From positions 316,456 to 380,455 of the forward strand of contig NZ_JAMOKG010000001.1 of NCBI RefSeq assembly GCF_023656565.1: a stretch of 64,000 bases of DNA. Reading direction: 5' to 3'. Of this stretch, positions 50,884 to 60,171 are shown one piece after another. This DNA comes from Flavobacterium tyrosinilyticum. GTDB lineage: Bacteria; Bacteroidota; Bacteroidia; Flavobacteriales; Flavobacteriaceae. The translations under genes and the position numbers were made by a program. The notes under the pieces were generated by a model. That model was not told the DNA's origin. It saw only the letters and a program-made list of their open reading frames with translations, and searched no databases. Every line of letters starts with the position of its first letter. Positions within the stretch are counted from its first letter, which is position 1.

Positions 50884-51597
50884 TTATTTCAATTTATTCA
50901 GATACATATTTACGGTATTATCCAATCCAAGATAAAGTGCCTCTGAAATTAAAGCGTGGCCTATAGAAACTTCTAATAAACCTGGAATATTTTCTTTGAA
51001 AAATTTGATATTGTCTAAACTTAAATCATGTCCAGCATTGATTCCTAAACCTAATTCGTTTGCCAATACTGCCGCTTTTGTATAAGGATCAATTCCTTTT
51101 TCGTTTCCTAAACTATATTGATGCGCAAAAGATTCGGTGTATAATTCAATTCTATCTGTCCCTGTTTTTTTAGCGCCTTCAATCATTTCTAGAATTGGAT
51201 CAACAAAAATCGAAGTTCTAATTCCGTTTCTTTGAAACTCGCCAATAACCTCTGTTAAATATTCTTGATTTTTGATGGTATCCCAGCCTGCAGATGATGT
51301 TATTGCTCCAATTGCATCTGGAACTAAGGTTACCTGATCTGGTTTGCATTCTAAAACCAAATCAATAAAATTATGTTGTGGATTTCCTTCAATATTATAT
51401 TCTGTAGTAACAACTGCTTTTAAATCGCGCGCATCCTGATAACGAATATGACGCTCATCTGGACGCGGATGAATGGTAATTCCTTGCCCTCCAAATCGCT
51501 GAATATCTGCAGCTACTTTTAATAAATCAGGGACATTTCCGCCGCGAGCATTTCGAAGCGTTGCTATTTTATTGATATTTACACTTAATTTTGTCAT
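50884..51597 (-). CDS. pdxJ: Pyridoxine 5'-phosphate synthase
   Basis: Condenses 1-deoxyxylulose 5-phosphate with 3-amino-2-oxopropyl phosphate to pyridoxine phosphate; cytoplasmic TIM barrel. 237 residues. [20 protein letters not shown] at the N-terminus, [13 protein letters not shown] with catalytic His, the central VTLVPDA with Glu/Asp region, [12 protein letters not shown] and [11 protein letters not shown] are all present. It is divergent from the CBS-domain gene. pdxA is not in the window. Confidence 0.97.
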   Translation of the reverse strand: MTKLSVNINKIATLRNARGGNVPDLLKVAADIQRFGGQGITIHPRPDERHIRYQDARDLKAVVTTEYNIEGNPQHNFIDLVLECKPDQVTLVPDAIGAITSSAGWDTIKNQEYLTEVIGEFQRNGIRTSIFVDPILEMIEGAKKTGTDRIELYTESFAHQYSLGNEKGIDPYTKAAVLANELGLGINAGHDLSLDNIKFFKENIPGLLEVSIGHALISEALYLGLDNTVNMYLNKLK

Positions 51598-51624
51598 ATA
51601 AATAGATATTAATTCTAGTAATCT

Positions 51625-51646
51625 TATATTTGTTACGACAAAAATA
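51625..51646. promoter_or_regulatory. Overlapping divergent -7 elements between pdxJ and the CBS gene
   Basis: On the plus strand TATATTTG (51625-51632) and on the minus strand TATTTTTG (51646-51639) both fit TAnnTTTG, 6 bp apart. Simultaneous polymerase binding at both would clash. No good -33 elements could be assigned, so confidence is limited. Confidence 0.35.
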
Positions 51647-51712
51647 CAAAGTAAAACAGAGCAGTTTTCGGTATTTTTTGATTATTTTGCATCAAATATC
51701 CTCAATTGATTT

Positions 51713-52372
51713 ATGACAGAAATTACAAACTATATCACAAACGATTTCAGAGCGATTGACAGTCAGGAAACGATTGCCTCGATTCAGGACTTTTTTATCG
51801 ATGTAAATTTTTCTCATTTTCCGATTTTAGAAGATGGTATTTTCATTGGAAGCATCTCTTCTGATGATGTTGAAACATTTGACATTGATAAAAAAGCAAT
51901 TGATTACAAATATACTTTGGAACGTTTTTTTGCGCGAAAATCTATGATTTGGTTAGACGTTCTAGAAGTTTTTGCAAAAAACCATACCAATATTCTTCCT
52001 ATTCTTGACGAAAACAATACTTACATAGGCTACTATGAAATGGAAGATATCATGAAGTTTTTTCAGGAAACTCCGTTTTTAAAAGAGCCAGGTGCAATTA
52101 TTATTGTTCAGAAAGGACTTTTGGATTATTCTATGAGCGAAGTAACCCAAATTGTAGAAAGCAATAATGGTAAGATTTTAGGCTGTTTTGTTTCTGAAGC
52201 TGATACAGAAAATGTTCAGATTACAGTAAAAATAGGCTTAGGAGCAATCAATGAAATAATCCAGACGTATAGAAGATACGGATACGAAATTATTTCAGAA
52301 CATCAAGAGGACAACTATATCAACAGCTTAAAAGAGCGATCAGATTATTTAGACAAATATCTCAACATATAA
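51713..52372 (+). CDS. CBS-domain protein
   Basis: 219 residues, cytoplasmic. A CBS pair fills about 1-125 (FRAIDSQETIASIQDFFIDV, FPILEDGIFIGSISSDDVET, ILPILDENNTYIGYYEMEDI). The C-terminal 90 residues (IIIVQKGLLDYSMSEVTQIV, NNGKILGCFVSEADTENVQI) look ACT-like. Adenine nucleotide sensing is typical for CBS pairs, and proximity to nadK makes a link to nucleotide state plausible, but this is inferred. Confidence 0.88.
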   Translation: MTEITNYITNDFRAIDSQETIASIQDFFIDVNFSHFPILEDGIFIGSISSDDVETFDIDKKAIDYKYTLERFFARKSMIWLDVLEVFAKNHTNILPILDENNTYIGYYEMEDIMKFFQETPFLKEPGAIIIVQKGLLDYSMSEVTQIVESNNGKILGCFVSEADTENVQITVKIGLGAINEIIQTYRRYGYEIISEHQEDNYINSLKERSDYLDKYLNI

Positions 52373-52394
52373 ATTATGAATGTGCCAATGGGAG

Positions 52395-52470
52395 AATTAG
52401 TTAATTAGATAATTTTCGCATTTTCCAAATTATCTAATTTACACATTGACAAATTATCTAATTTACAAAG
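52395..52470. repeat. ATTATCTAATT-family repeat
   Basis: TTAATTAGATAATTTTC faces AAATTATCTAATTTACACAT and a second AAATTATCTAATTTAC. This is the same motif as the hairpin at 20882-20969. It ends directly at the nadK start. Confidence 0.65.
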
Positions 52471-52471
52471 A

Positions 52472-53356
52472 ATGAAAATAGCCATTTACGGACAATACTA
52501 TCAGAATAGCACTGAACCTATCATAAAAGACATTTTCTCATTCTTCAATACCAATAACGTCGAAATGGTAATTGAAGAAAACTTCCTGAATATGCTTTAT
52601 GAAAAACAGCTTGTAAAAAAAGAATACAAAACTTTTTCGCCAAGTACTGCTTTAGACAATAGTTTCGAAATGCTGATTAGTATTGGAGGTGATGGAACGA
52701 TTTTAAGAGCCGCTGCTTTTGTTCGTAATTCTGGTGTTCCTTTATTAGGTATAAATGCTGGGCGTTTAGGATTTCTTGCTAAAGTTCAGAAAGAAAATAT
52801 CGAAAGTTTATTGCAATATGTAATAGATCAAAACTATACCACTTCTGAAAGAACTTTATTAGGAATTACATGCGAACCTTTTAATGAAGCCTTTAAAGAA
52901 CTTAATTTCGCTATGAACGAAGTTACAGTAAGTAGAAAAGATACAACCTCGATGATTACAGTGGAGACTTATTTGAACAACGAATATTTGAACTCTTATT
53001 GGGCCGACGGATTAATCATTTCTACACCAACTGGTTCTACTGGATATTCTCTAAGCTGCGGCGGCCCCATTTTAACTCCAGATGTAAAAAGTTTAGTTAT
53101 TACGCCAATTGCCCCTCACAATTTAACTGCCAGACCGCTTGTTATTCCAGACGATACCGAAATTAAACTTCGAGTAACAGGAAGAGAAGACCAATATTTG
53201 GTTTCTTTAGACTCGAGAATTTCTTCTGTAAAAAACGAGTCTATTTTAAAGATTAAAAAAACAGATTACAAAATTAAAATGGTTGAAATACCAGGCGAAA
53301 CTTTCTTAAAGACCTTAAGAAACAAACTGCTCTGGGGAGAAGATAAAAGAAATTAA
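52472..53356 (+). CDS. nadK: NAD kinase
   Basis: Phosphorylates NAD to NADP; cytoplasmic. 294 residues. ISIGGDGTILRAAAFVRNSG carries the GGDGT ATP/polyphosphate motif (about 71-75); NAGRLGFLAKV, NEVTVSR, the NAD-binding WADGLIISTPTGSTGYSLSC and LTARPLVIP complete the family set. It lies 99 bp after the CBS gene across a repeat, and before the envelope-biogenesis run. Confidence 0.97.
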   Translation: MKIAIYGQYYQNSTEPIIKDIFSFFNTNNVEMVIEENFLNMLYEKQLVKKEYKTFSPSTALDNSFEMLISIGGDGTILRAAAFVRNSGVPLLGINAGRLGFLAKVQKENIESLLQYVIDQNYTTSERTLLGITCEPFNEAFKELNFAMNEVTVSRKDTTSMITVETYLNNEYLNSYWADGLIISTPTGSTGYSLSCGGPILTPDVKSLVITPIAPHNLTARPLVIPDDTEIKLRVTGREDQYLVSLDSRISSVKNESILKIKKTDYKIKMVEIPGETFLKTLRNKLLWGEDKRN

Positions 53357-53481
53357 ACTCTTTTCTGATTCTTCACTATACGATAATACCACATTTTCTC
53401 GTTCTGCATGTAGTGAATCATCATTAAATGGCTCTAAATCATATCGTAAATTGAAAAAAAAGCACATTTAACCAAAGGAAC

Positions 53482-53511
53482 TTTGATTCGTATTGATAAT
53501 TATTATATTTG
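53482..53511 (+). promoter_or_regulatory. Promoter of the DUF6089-uppS-bamA operon
   Basis: TTTG at 53482-53485, 18 bp, TATATTTG at 53504-53511, an almost ideal Bacteroidota promoter with a leader of about 12 nt. Confidence 0.65.
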
Positions 53512-53529
53512 CACGCAATTTTGAATTAA

Positions 53530-54222
53530 ATGAAGAAAATTTTTAATTTATTGTTATGTTTTTTCCCCTTTATTACACTTAATGCTCAAATCCATGAGCT
53601 TGGTGTCTTTCTTGGCGGAAGCAACTTTGTAGGTGATGTTGGAAAAACCACTTACATAGCCCCAGAAAAGCTAGCTTTTGGAGTTCTTTACAAATGGAAC
53701 AGAAGTCCGAGACATGCCTGGCGTTTCTCTTATACACAATCAAACATTAGTGGAAATGATTATAAATCAGATGAAACTGGAAGAAATCAGAGAGGCTATC
53801 GTTTTGACAATGATATAAAAGAGCTTTCTGCTGGTTTAGAATTCAATTTTTTTGATTTTAATCTTCACGATTATCACACCAAAATAACACCTTATGTATT
53901 TACTGGTCTAAATTACTTTTTCTACAATAATTTATACCGATATACTTCAAGTCCAAACACCGTATACGAGCTAAAAAATCAAAGCTCGGTTGCTATACCT
54001 ATTATATTAGGTATAAAATCAAATATATCACCACGTTTTGTTTTAGCCGCTGAAGTTGGTGCGCGCTATACCTTTACAGATAATATTGACGGAAGTAATC
54101 CTAATACAAGCAGTCCAAATATCATGAAATTTGGAAATTTAAATAATAATGACTGGTATATTTTTTCAGGTATGACTTTAACGTATACCTTTGGAAAGAA
54201 ACCATGCTATTGCGCATACTAA
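53530..54222 (+). CDS. DUF6089 family outer-membrane protein
   Basis: 230 residues. Signal peptide (1-19, cut after LNAQ), then a beta-rich barrel-type sequence: IHELGVFLGGSNFVGDVGKT, SPRHAWRFSYTQSNISG, FVLAAEVGARYTFTDNIDGS, ending YTFGKKPCYCAY with two Cys. The DUF6089 name fits the N-terminal GVFLGGSNFVGDVG pattern. It precedes uppS by 3 bp, a neighbourhood kept in Flavobacteriia, which suggests a role in outer-membrane assembly; this is inferred. Confidence 0.85.
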   Translation: MKKIFNLLLCFFPFITLNAQIHELGVFLGGSNFVGDVGKTTYIAPEKLAFGVLYKWNRSPRHAWRFSYTQSNISGNDYKSDETGRNQRGYRFDNDIKELSAGLEFNFFDFNLHDYHTKITPYVFTGLNYFFYNNLYRYTSSPNTVYELKNQSSVAIPIILGIKSNISPRFVLAAEVGARYTFTDNIDGSNPNTSSPNIMKFGNLNNNDWYIFSGMTLTYTFGKKPCYCAY

Positions 54223-54225
54223 AAA

Positions 54226-54966
54226 ATGAATTTACTAGAATCAATAGATCACACAAACTTACCTAAGCATCTGGCCATTATTATGGACGGTAACGGACGA
54301 TGGGCAAAACAACAAGGTTTTTTGCGCGCATTTGGCCACGAAAACGGTACAAAATCTGTAAAAGAAATAATCAAAACTTCAGCTAAGCTTGGTATTGAAT
54401 ATTTAACCTTATACGCTTTTTCTACAGAAAATTGGAATCGTCCTAAATTGGAAGTTCAGGCATTGATGAAAATATTGATCAATTCATTGAAAAAAGAGCT
54501 TGTTACCCTTCAAGAAAACAATATTCGCCTTAACGCAATCGGAAATCTTGACAAATTACCCAAAACAGCCCAAAAAGAACTTTTGGATGTTATGGAAAAA
54601 ACGAAAAACAATACTCGCTTAACTCTTACTCTCGCTTTAAGCTACGGCTCTAGAGAAGAATTAGTAAATGCCATAAAGTCAATTAGTGATAAAGTTAAAA
54701 ATAATATAATTTCAATAGACACTATTGACGATTCAATTATAAATGAGCATCTTTACACGCAAAATTTACCAGACGTAGATTTATTAATACGAACAAGTGG
54801 AGAACATAGAATAAGTAATTTTTTACTGTGGCAGATTGCCTATGCAGAATTGTATTTTACTAATGTCTTGTGGCCAGACTTTAAAGACCAAGATTTATAT
54901 GAGGCTATTATTAGTTATCAAAAAAGAGAACGTAGATTTGGAAAAACCAGTGAACAAATTAAATAA
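54226..54966 (+). CDS. uppS: Isoprenyl transferase (undecaprenyl diphosphate synthase)
   Basis: Cis-prenyltransferase that makes the C55 lipid carrier for peptidoglycan and O-antigen. 246 residues. The pyrophosphate-binding DGNGRWAKQQG starts at D21, then ENWNRPKLEV, SYGSREELVNA and the terminal RTSGEHRISNFLLWQIAYAE with the RxxxE acid site. It is 3 bp after the DUF6089 stop, and bamA follows with overlap or a few bp, so one transcript is nearly certain. Confidence 0.97.
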   Translation: MNLLESIDHTNLPKHLAIIMDGNGRWAKQQGFLRAFGHENGTKSVKEIIKTSAKLGIEYLTLYAFSTENWNRPKLEVQALMKILINSLKKELVTLQENNIRLNAIGNLDKLPKTAQKELLDVMEKTKNNTRLTLTLALSYGSREELVNAIKSISDKVKNNIISIDTIDDSIINEHLYTQNLPDVDLLIRTSGEHRISNFLLWQIAYAELYFTNVLWPDFKDQDLYEAIISYQKRERRFGKTSEQIK

Positions 54967-57649
54967 TTTTTTAGTGTTACAAAAAAGAATACCACAAATA
55001 ATCTGTGCCCTTTTATTACTGGGTAGTTTTTCACAAGTCAAAGCACAAGAAAGAGTTCCTTTTGATCAAGGAAAAAAATATATTCTAGCTAAAGTTTCTG
55101 TTGTTGGTAAAATAAGCTTCAATGAGCAGACTGTTGTAACCTTTTCGGGACTTCAAAAAGGCCAAGAAATTACTGTGCCTGGAGAAGAAATCAGTAGTGC
55201 AATTAAAAAATTAGGTAAACTAGGACTTTTTGACGAAATCGCTTTCTATGTTAACAAAGTAGAAAACGACAGTATTTATTTAGACCTAGATATTGTTGAG
55301 CTTCCTAAATTAAACGAAGTTAAAATCGTTGGCGTTAAGAAAAGCAAAATCGAAGGATTAATTAAAGATAATAACCTGACAAAGAACAAAATTGTCAACG
55401 AAAACTTAATTACTACGACAAAAAATTACATCGAAAATAAATACAAAAAAGAAGGTTTTTATAATACGAAAGTTACTATAACAAACACTCCTGACACTAT
55501 TAACGGGCATCAAGTTAATATGCTTGTTAGAATAGATAAAGGAGACAAAGTTAAAATTAGCAGTATTGACTTCATTGGCAATAAACAGCTTACTGACAAT
55601 CAATTGCGTGCTGCAATGAAAGACACGAAACAGAAAAACTTCATTCGTGTATTTAAAGCTTCTAAATTTATTCCAGAGAAATACAAAACTGACTTAGAAA
55701 AAGTAATTGCTGCCTACAAAGAAAAAGGATATCGTGATGCGCGTATTATCTACGATTCTGTGCAATACAGCAAGCAAAAAAATACCCTTGCAATTAAAAT
55801 TAATGTAGAAGAAGGAAACAAATATTACTTCGGAAACATCAAATTCTTAGGAAATACTGTTTATTCAGATCAGCTTCTAAGCCGTTATTTAGGAATCAAA
55901 AAAGGAGAAACTTATAACGGAGTTTTACTAGAAAAAAGAATTGCAGATAAGACTAAACCAGACGCAGAAGATATTACGAATTTATACCAAAACAATGGTT
56001 ATTTATTCTCTAACATCAACGCTGTAGAGGTAAAAACAGTTAATGACACTATTGATTTTGAGATTAGAGTTACAGAAGGTCCTATCGCTTATTTCAATAA
56101 GATCACTGTTGTTGGAAATGACAAAACAAACGACCACGTTATTTATCGTGAGTTAAGAACAAAACCAGGAGAAAAATATAGTAAAGAACAATTAGTTAGA
56201 ACCATTCGTGAGATTGGACAATTAGGCTTCTTTGATCCTGAGGCAATTGATCCTAAGTTTAAAAACGTAGACGCCGGAGCTGGAACTGTAGATATTGAGT
56301 ATAATGTAGTAGAAAAAGGATCTAGTCAGGTCGAACTTCAAGGAGGTTATGGCGGTGGAGGTTTCATTGGTACATTGGGACTTTCGTTTAATAACTTCTC
56401 GGCACGAAAGCTCTTTGACAAAGAAGCTTACAAGCCTTTACCAATGGGAGACGGACAAAAAGTTGCGCTTCGTTTACAAGGAAGTACCTATTTCCAAACC
56501 TACAGTTTATCTTTCTCAGAGCCATGGTTTGGAGGAAAGAAACCAGTACAGTTTAGTTCATCTATTTCATACAGTAAGCAATTTCTTAACAATTACATCA
56601 CTAGAACTGTTGATAGAAGCAAAAGTTTTAATATTTTTACAATCCAAGTTGGGTTAGCAAAAAGATTAACGGTGCCAGATGATTACTTCGTATTATCACA
56701 ATCTGTAAGTTATCAGCACTATGATTTGAACAATTACAACACAGGTTTATTTACTTTTGGTAATGGTGCATCAAGAAACTTAGCGTATACAATCGGGCTT
56801 TCAAGAAGTAATAAAGGGGTAAACCCAATATTCCCTACTTATGGTTCTGAATTTAGTATTAGTGCTAAAGTTACACCTCCATATTCATTATTTAACGGTG
56901 TTGATTATGGTAATTTACAAAATGAAAAGGAATACAAAACACAATATACAGGAACATCTGGAAGTGGTATAGATGGAAAACCACTTAACAATGGTGACTA
57001 TGTTAAAACAGAAACTATAAATGGAACATCTGGTTATGTAAGTGTTGGATCTGATTTTGCAAGTGCTGATACAGATGTAGCAAAAGTCGATCAGAAAAAA
57101 TACAACTGGTTAGAATACTATAAAATTAAATTTAAAGGAGACTGGTATACTAAAGTTTATGGAAAATTAGTATTAAGAACACTTACTGAATTTGGTTTCT
57201 TAGGAGCTTACAACCAAGAAAGAGGTGTAATTCCGTTTGAGCGTTTTTACTTAGGAGGTGACGGTATGGCAAACTACTCAATGGATGGTAGAGAGACTAT
57301 TCAGTTGAGAGGTTATCCAAACAACTCTTTAACTCCAGTAAATGCAAATGGTGATGCAATTGGAGCAACGATTTACAACAAATTCTCTATGGAATTACGT
57401 TACCCAATTACATTAAAAGCGTCGGCTTCTATTTTTGCATTAACGTTCTTAGAAGCAGGTTCATCATACCCAACGTTCAAAGATTATAACCCATTCGACT
57501 TAAACCGTTCTGCTGGTGCTGGTTTACGTGTATTTATGCCTGCATTTGGATTATTGGGTATTGACTTTGGTTACGGGTTTGACGCTCTTCCAGGACAAAC
57601 AAAAGCTAATGGTTGGGAAACACACTTTATCATTGGACAACAATTTTAA
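54950..57649 (+). CDS. bamA: Outer-membrane protein assembly factor BamA
   Basis: Omp85 insertase for beta-barrel proteins. The frame is open from 54836, but the probable start is a GTG at 54950 (overlapping uppS by 17 bp) or at 54974; both lead into the signal peptide (IICALLLLGSFSQVKAQ). Five POTRA domains follow (e.g. KYILAKVSVVGKISFNEQTV, NKYYFGNIKFLGNTVYSDQL), then the 16-strand barrel with the conserved ERFYLGGDG and RGYPNNSL, ending in GQQF. About 899 residues with the earlier GTG. It sits between uppS and two Skp-like chaperones, the classical BAM neighbourhood. Confidence 0.95.
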   Translation: MNKLNNFLVLQKRIPQIICALLLLGSFSQVKAQERVPFDQGKKYILAKVSVVGKISFNEQTVVTFSGLQKGQEITVPGEEISSAIKKLGKLGLFDEIAFYVNKVENDSIYLDLDIVELPKLNEVKIVGVKKSKIEGLIKDNNLTKNKIVNENLITTTKNYIENKYKKEGFYNTKVTITNTPDTINGHQVNMLVRIDKGDKVKISSIDFIGNKQLTDNQLRAAMKDTKQKNFIRVFKASKFIPEKYKTDLEKVIAAYKEKGYRDARIIYDSVQYSKQKNTLAIKINVEEGNKYYFGNIKFLGNTVYSDQLLSRYLGIKKGETYNGVLLEKRIADKTKPDAEDITNLYQNNGYLFSNINAVEVKTVNDTIDFEIRVTEGPIAYFNKITVVGNDKTNDHVIYRELRTKPGEKYSKEQLVRTIREIGQLGFFDPEAIDPKFKNVDAGAGTVDIEYNVVEKGSSQVELQGGYGGGGFIGTLGLSFNNFSARKLFDKEAYKPLPMGDGQKVALRLQGSTYFQTYSLSFSEPWFGGKKPVQFSSSISYSKQFLNNYITRTVDRSKSFNIFTIQVGLAKRLTVPDDYFVLSQSVSYQHYDLNNYNTGLFTFGNGASRNLAYTIGLSRSNKGVNPIFPTYGSEFSISAKVTPPYSLFNGVDYGNLQNEKEYKTQYTGTSGSGIDGKPLNNGDYVKTETINGTSGYVSVGSDFASADTDVAKVDQKKYNWLEYYKIKFKGDWYTKVYGKLVLRTLTEFGFLGAYNQERGVIPFERFYLGGDGMANYSMDGRETIQLRGYPNNSLTPVNANGDAIGATIYNKFSMELRYPITLKASASIFALTFLEAGSSYPTFKDYNPFDLNRSAGAGLRVFMPAFGLLGIDFGYGFDALPGQTKANGWETHFIIGQQF

Positions 57650-57691
57650 AGAAATAACGTTTGGTTAAAAATCATCAAATAAAGTTATGTT

Positions 57692-58726
57692 ATGAGAAAA
57701 CAATTTTTATTTATATTTTTAGCCTTGATTGTAGCAAATACAAGTCAGGCACAAGGTAAGACTACTCGAATTGGCTACATCGACATGGAATATATTTTAG
57801 AAAATGTTTCCGATTATAAAGAAGCTAAATCACAATTAGAGCAAAAAGCTCAAAAGTGGAAACAAGAGGTAGAGGCCAAAAAATTAAATATAAATAATTT
57901 GAAGGAAGGCTTAAAGACAGAAAAAGCTTTACTTACAAAAGAATTAATAGAAGAAAGAGAAACCGAAATTAAGTTTCTTGAACAAGAAATGATGGATTAT
58001 CAGCAGAAACAATTTGGTTCTGATGGAAATCTAATGAGACAAAAAGCGGCTTTAGCAAAGCCAATACAGGATCAGGTTTTTACTGCTGTGCAAGATATCG
58101 CAGAAGCAAAAAATTACGATTTTGTTTTTGACAAATCATCAGATCTTACCATGCTTTTTAGCAATAAAAGATTTGATATTAGCGATCAGGTTTTAAGAAT
58201 CTTAAACCGTACCGAAAAACGTGAGCAGCTAACAAAGAAACAATTGAAAGAGCAAGAAGTTAAAGAAAATCTTGAGAATGCAATTGACGAAAATCCAGCA
58301 ATGGCTGACCGTCAAAAAGCACTTGACGAGAAAAGAGCTGCTAGAGAAAAGCTTATTCAAGATAGAAAACTAGAGCAAGAAGCTAAGAGAAAAGAATACG
58401 AAGATAGAAGAAAAGCGTTGCAAGAAGAGAGAGACGCGAAAAAAAATGGCACGGTTTCTGGAACAGCTACAACAACAGCCGTTCCTGCTGCAACGAGTGG
58501 TGCTGCTAATACAAACTCGACTGCAAAAACAGCAACGCCTGCAGCCAACGGAGAAATACCTTCAGCTGAACAGTCTGGAATGACAAAAGCAGAAGAAAGA
58601 CAATTACTTTACGAACAACGTAAAAAAGAATTGGAAGAAAGAAGAAAGAAAATTTTAGAAGAAAGAGAAGCGGCTAAAAAAGCAAAAGAAGCCGAATCGC
58701 AAAAAACAAATACGACCAATAATTAA
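57692..58726 (+). CDS. OmpH/Skp-like protein with extended charged tail
   Basis: 344 residues. Signal peptide (1-20, cut after SQAQG), OmpH/Skp domain about 25-175 (TRIGYIDMEYILENVSDYKE, long coiled coil, AEAKNYDFVFDKSSDLTMLF). A second half of about 170 residues, absent from ordinary Skp, is Glu/Lys/Arg-rich helix with an Ala/Thr-rich break near 250-285. It is a periplasmic chaperone for outer-membrane proteins by family. The tail may add a long coiled coil or bind peptidoglycan; unknown. Confidence 0.9.
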   Translation: MRKQFLFIFLALIVANTSQAQGKTTRIGYIDMEYILENVSDYKEAKSQLEQKAQKWKQEVEAKKLNINNLKEGLKTEKALLTKELIEERETEIKFLEQEMMDYQQKQFGSDGNLMRQKAALAKPIQDQVFTAVQDIAEAKNYDFVFDKSSDLTMLFSNKRFDISDQVLRILNRTEKREQLTKKQLKEQEVKENLENAIDENPAMADRQKALDEKRAAREKLIQDRKLEQEAKRKEYEDRRKALQEERDAKKNGTVSGTATTTAVPAATSGAANTNSTAKTATPAANGEIPSAEQSGMTKAEERQLLYEQRKKELEERRKKILEEREAAKKAKEAESQKTNTTNN

Positions 58727-58740
58727 TTAATATTTTAAAA

Positions 58741-59244
58741 ATGATGAAACAAATCAAAACTTTACTAATTGCTGCAATTCTTATTTTAGGAGCAAGTAAC
58801 ACAATGAACGCACAAGCGAAGGTAGCTCATGTTGATGTAAGCGAGATCATGTCGAAAATGCCTGCTATGCTAGATGCTCAAAATCAACTGCAAAAATTAA
58901 GTGGTACATATGATGCTGAATACAAAAAAATGGTTGACGAATATCAAGTAAAAATCAAAAAGTACGAAGCTGAAGCTGCAACTGTAACTGATGCTGTAAA
59001 CGGTGAGCGTTCTAAAGAGGTTCAAGATATGCAAAAGAGAATTGTTGATTACAGAGACAATGCTCAAAAAGAATTACAACAAAAAGAAACTGACATCGTA
59101 AAACCATTAATGGAAAAAGTTAGAACTTCTATTCAAAAAGTAGGAAAAGCTAAAGGTTTCCAATATGTTTTAGACGGTTCTACTTTATTATTAGCTGATG
59201 GTCCAAACATCACTGCTGACGTTAAAAAAGATTTAGGATTCTAA
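58741..59244 (+). CDS. OmpH/Skp family periplasmic chaperone
   Basis: 167 residues, standard Skp size. Signal peptide (1-24, MNAQA cut), AKVAHVDVSEIMSKMPAMLD, a coiled-coil hairpin rich in Lys and Glu, and GKAKGFQYVLDGSTLLLADG at the end. It starts 14 bp after the long paralogue. It holds unfolded outer-membrane proteins for BamA. Two adjacent copies of different length are usual in Flavobacteriia. Confidence 0.94.
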   Translation: MMKQIKTLLIAAILILGASNTMNAQAKVAHVDVSEIMSKMPAMLDAQNQLQKLSGTYDAEYKKMVDEYQVKIKKYEAEAATVTDAVNGERSKEVQDMQKRIVDYRDNAQKELQQKETDIVKPLMEKVRTSIQKVGKAKGFQYVLDGSTLLLADGPNITADVKKDLGF

Positions 59245-59265
59245 GAAATTAAATCTCTATAATTA

Positions 59266-59300
59266 AACTGCTCAATTACACGATTGAGCAGTTTTTTTTT
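59266..59300 (+). terminator. Terminator after the skp genes
   Basis: AACTGCTCAATTA and GATTGAGCAGTT form a stem followed by eight T; it separates the bam/skp operon from murI. Confidence 0.8.
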
Positions 59301-59378
59301 ACAAAAAATTAAAAGCAATCTTTGAAATTATTTCAAGATTTGACTTAACTTAGAATAACGAATTATCTTAAAAAACAT

Positions 59379-59386
59379 TAAATTTG
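59379..59386 (+). promoter_or_regulatory. -7 element just before murI
   Basis: TAAATTTG fits TAnnTTTG and ends 4 bp before the murI ATG. If used, the transcript is leaderless. No good -33 element; cotranscription from upstream is also possible. Confidence 0.4.
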
Positions 59387-59390
59387 CTTT

Positions 59391-60167
59391 ATGACAAACA
59401 ATAATCCTATAGGCGTTTTTGATTCTGGTATTGGTGGAACTTCCATTTGGAGCGCTATTCATGATCTTCTTCCGAACGAAAAAACCATTTATTTGGCTGA
59501 CAGTAAAAATGCTCCTTACGGGCAAAGAACCAAAGAAGAGATTGTTGCATTAAGCAAAAAAAACGTAGAATTTCTATTAGAGAATAATTGTAAACTAATT
59601 GTTGTAGCGTGTAATACTGCGACTACAAATGCGATATTTGAACTTCGTGCAGATTATGATGTTCCGTTTGTCGGAATTGAGCCTGCCATTAAACCTGCCG
59701 CAAACAATTCTCAAACACAGGTAATCGGAATTCTAGCTACAAAAGGAACGCTCAACAGCGAATTGTTTAATAAAACTGCTGAGATGTTTCAAAACACTAA
59801 AATTATTGAGCAAGTAGGACACGGACTTGTACAGCTAATTGAAGATGGCAATTTGTACTCGCCAGAAATGACTCAGTTATTAGAATCATATCTGCAACCT
59901 ATGATTGAAGCTAATATTGATTATTTGGTTTTAGGATGCAGCCATTACCCTTATCTAATTCCTCAGATAAAAAAAATTCTCCCAGATCATATTAAAATAA
60001 TAGATTCAGGAGAAGCTGTTGCGCGTCAGACTAAAAATCTGCTGCGTGATAAAGTTGGTTTTTCTGAAAGTGCAGATCATGATCCTATATTTTATGTCAA
60101 CTCAAACCCAAAAGTTTTGGAGTCAATTTTAGAACATAAATATCCTGTAATCAAAAAAGACTTTTAA
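59391..60167 (+). CDS. murI: Glutamate racemase
   Basis: Makes D-glutamate for peptidoglycan. 258 residues, cytoplasmic. Catalytic pair C74 (VVACNTATTN) and C183 (LGCSHYPYL, with H185), plus D11 in GVFDSGIGG and the PYG loop (NAPYGQRTKEE). It closes the envelope-biogenesis run after the skp genes, across a hairpin with a T-run near 59268-59300. Confidence 0.96.
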   Translation: MTNNNPIGVFDSGIGGTSIWSAIHDLLPNEKTIYLADSKNAPYGQRTKEEIVALSKKNVEFLLENNCKLIVVACNTATTNAIFELRADYDVPFVGIEPAIKPAANNSQTQVIGILATKGTLNSELFNKTAEMFQNTKIIEQVGHGLVQLIEDGNLYSPEMTQLLESYLQPMIEANIDYLVLGCSHYPYLIPQIKKILPDHIKIIDSGEAVARQTKNLLRDKVGFSESADHDPIFYVNSNPKVLESILEHKYPVIKKDF

Positions 60168-60171
60168 ATCA

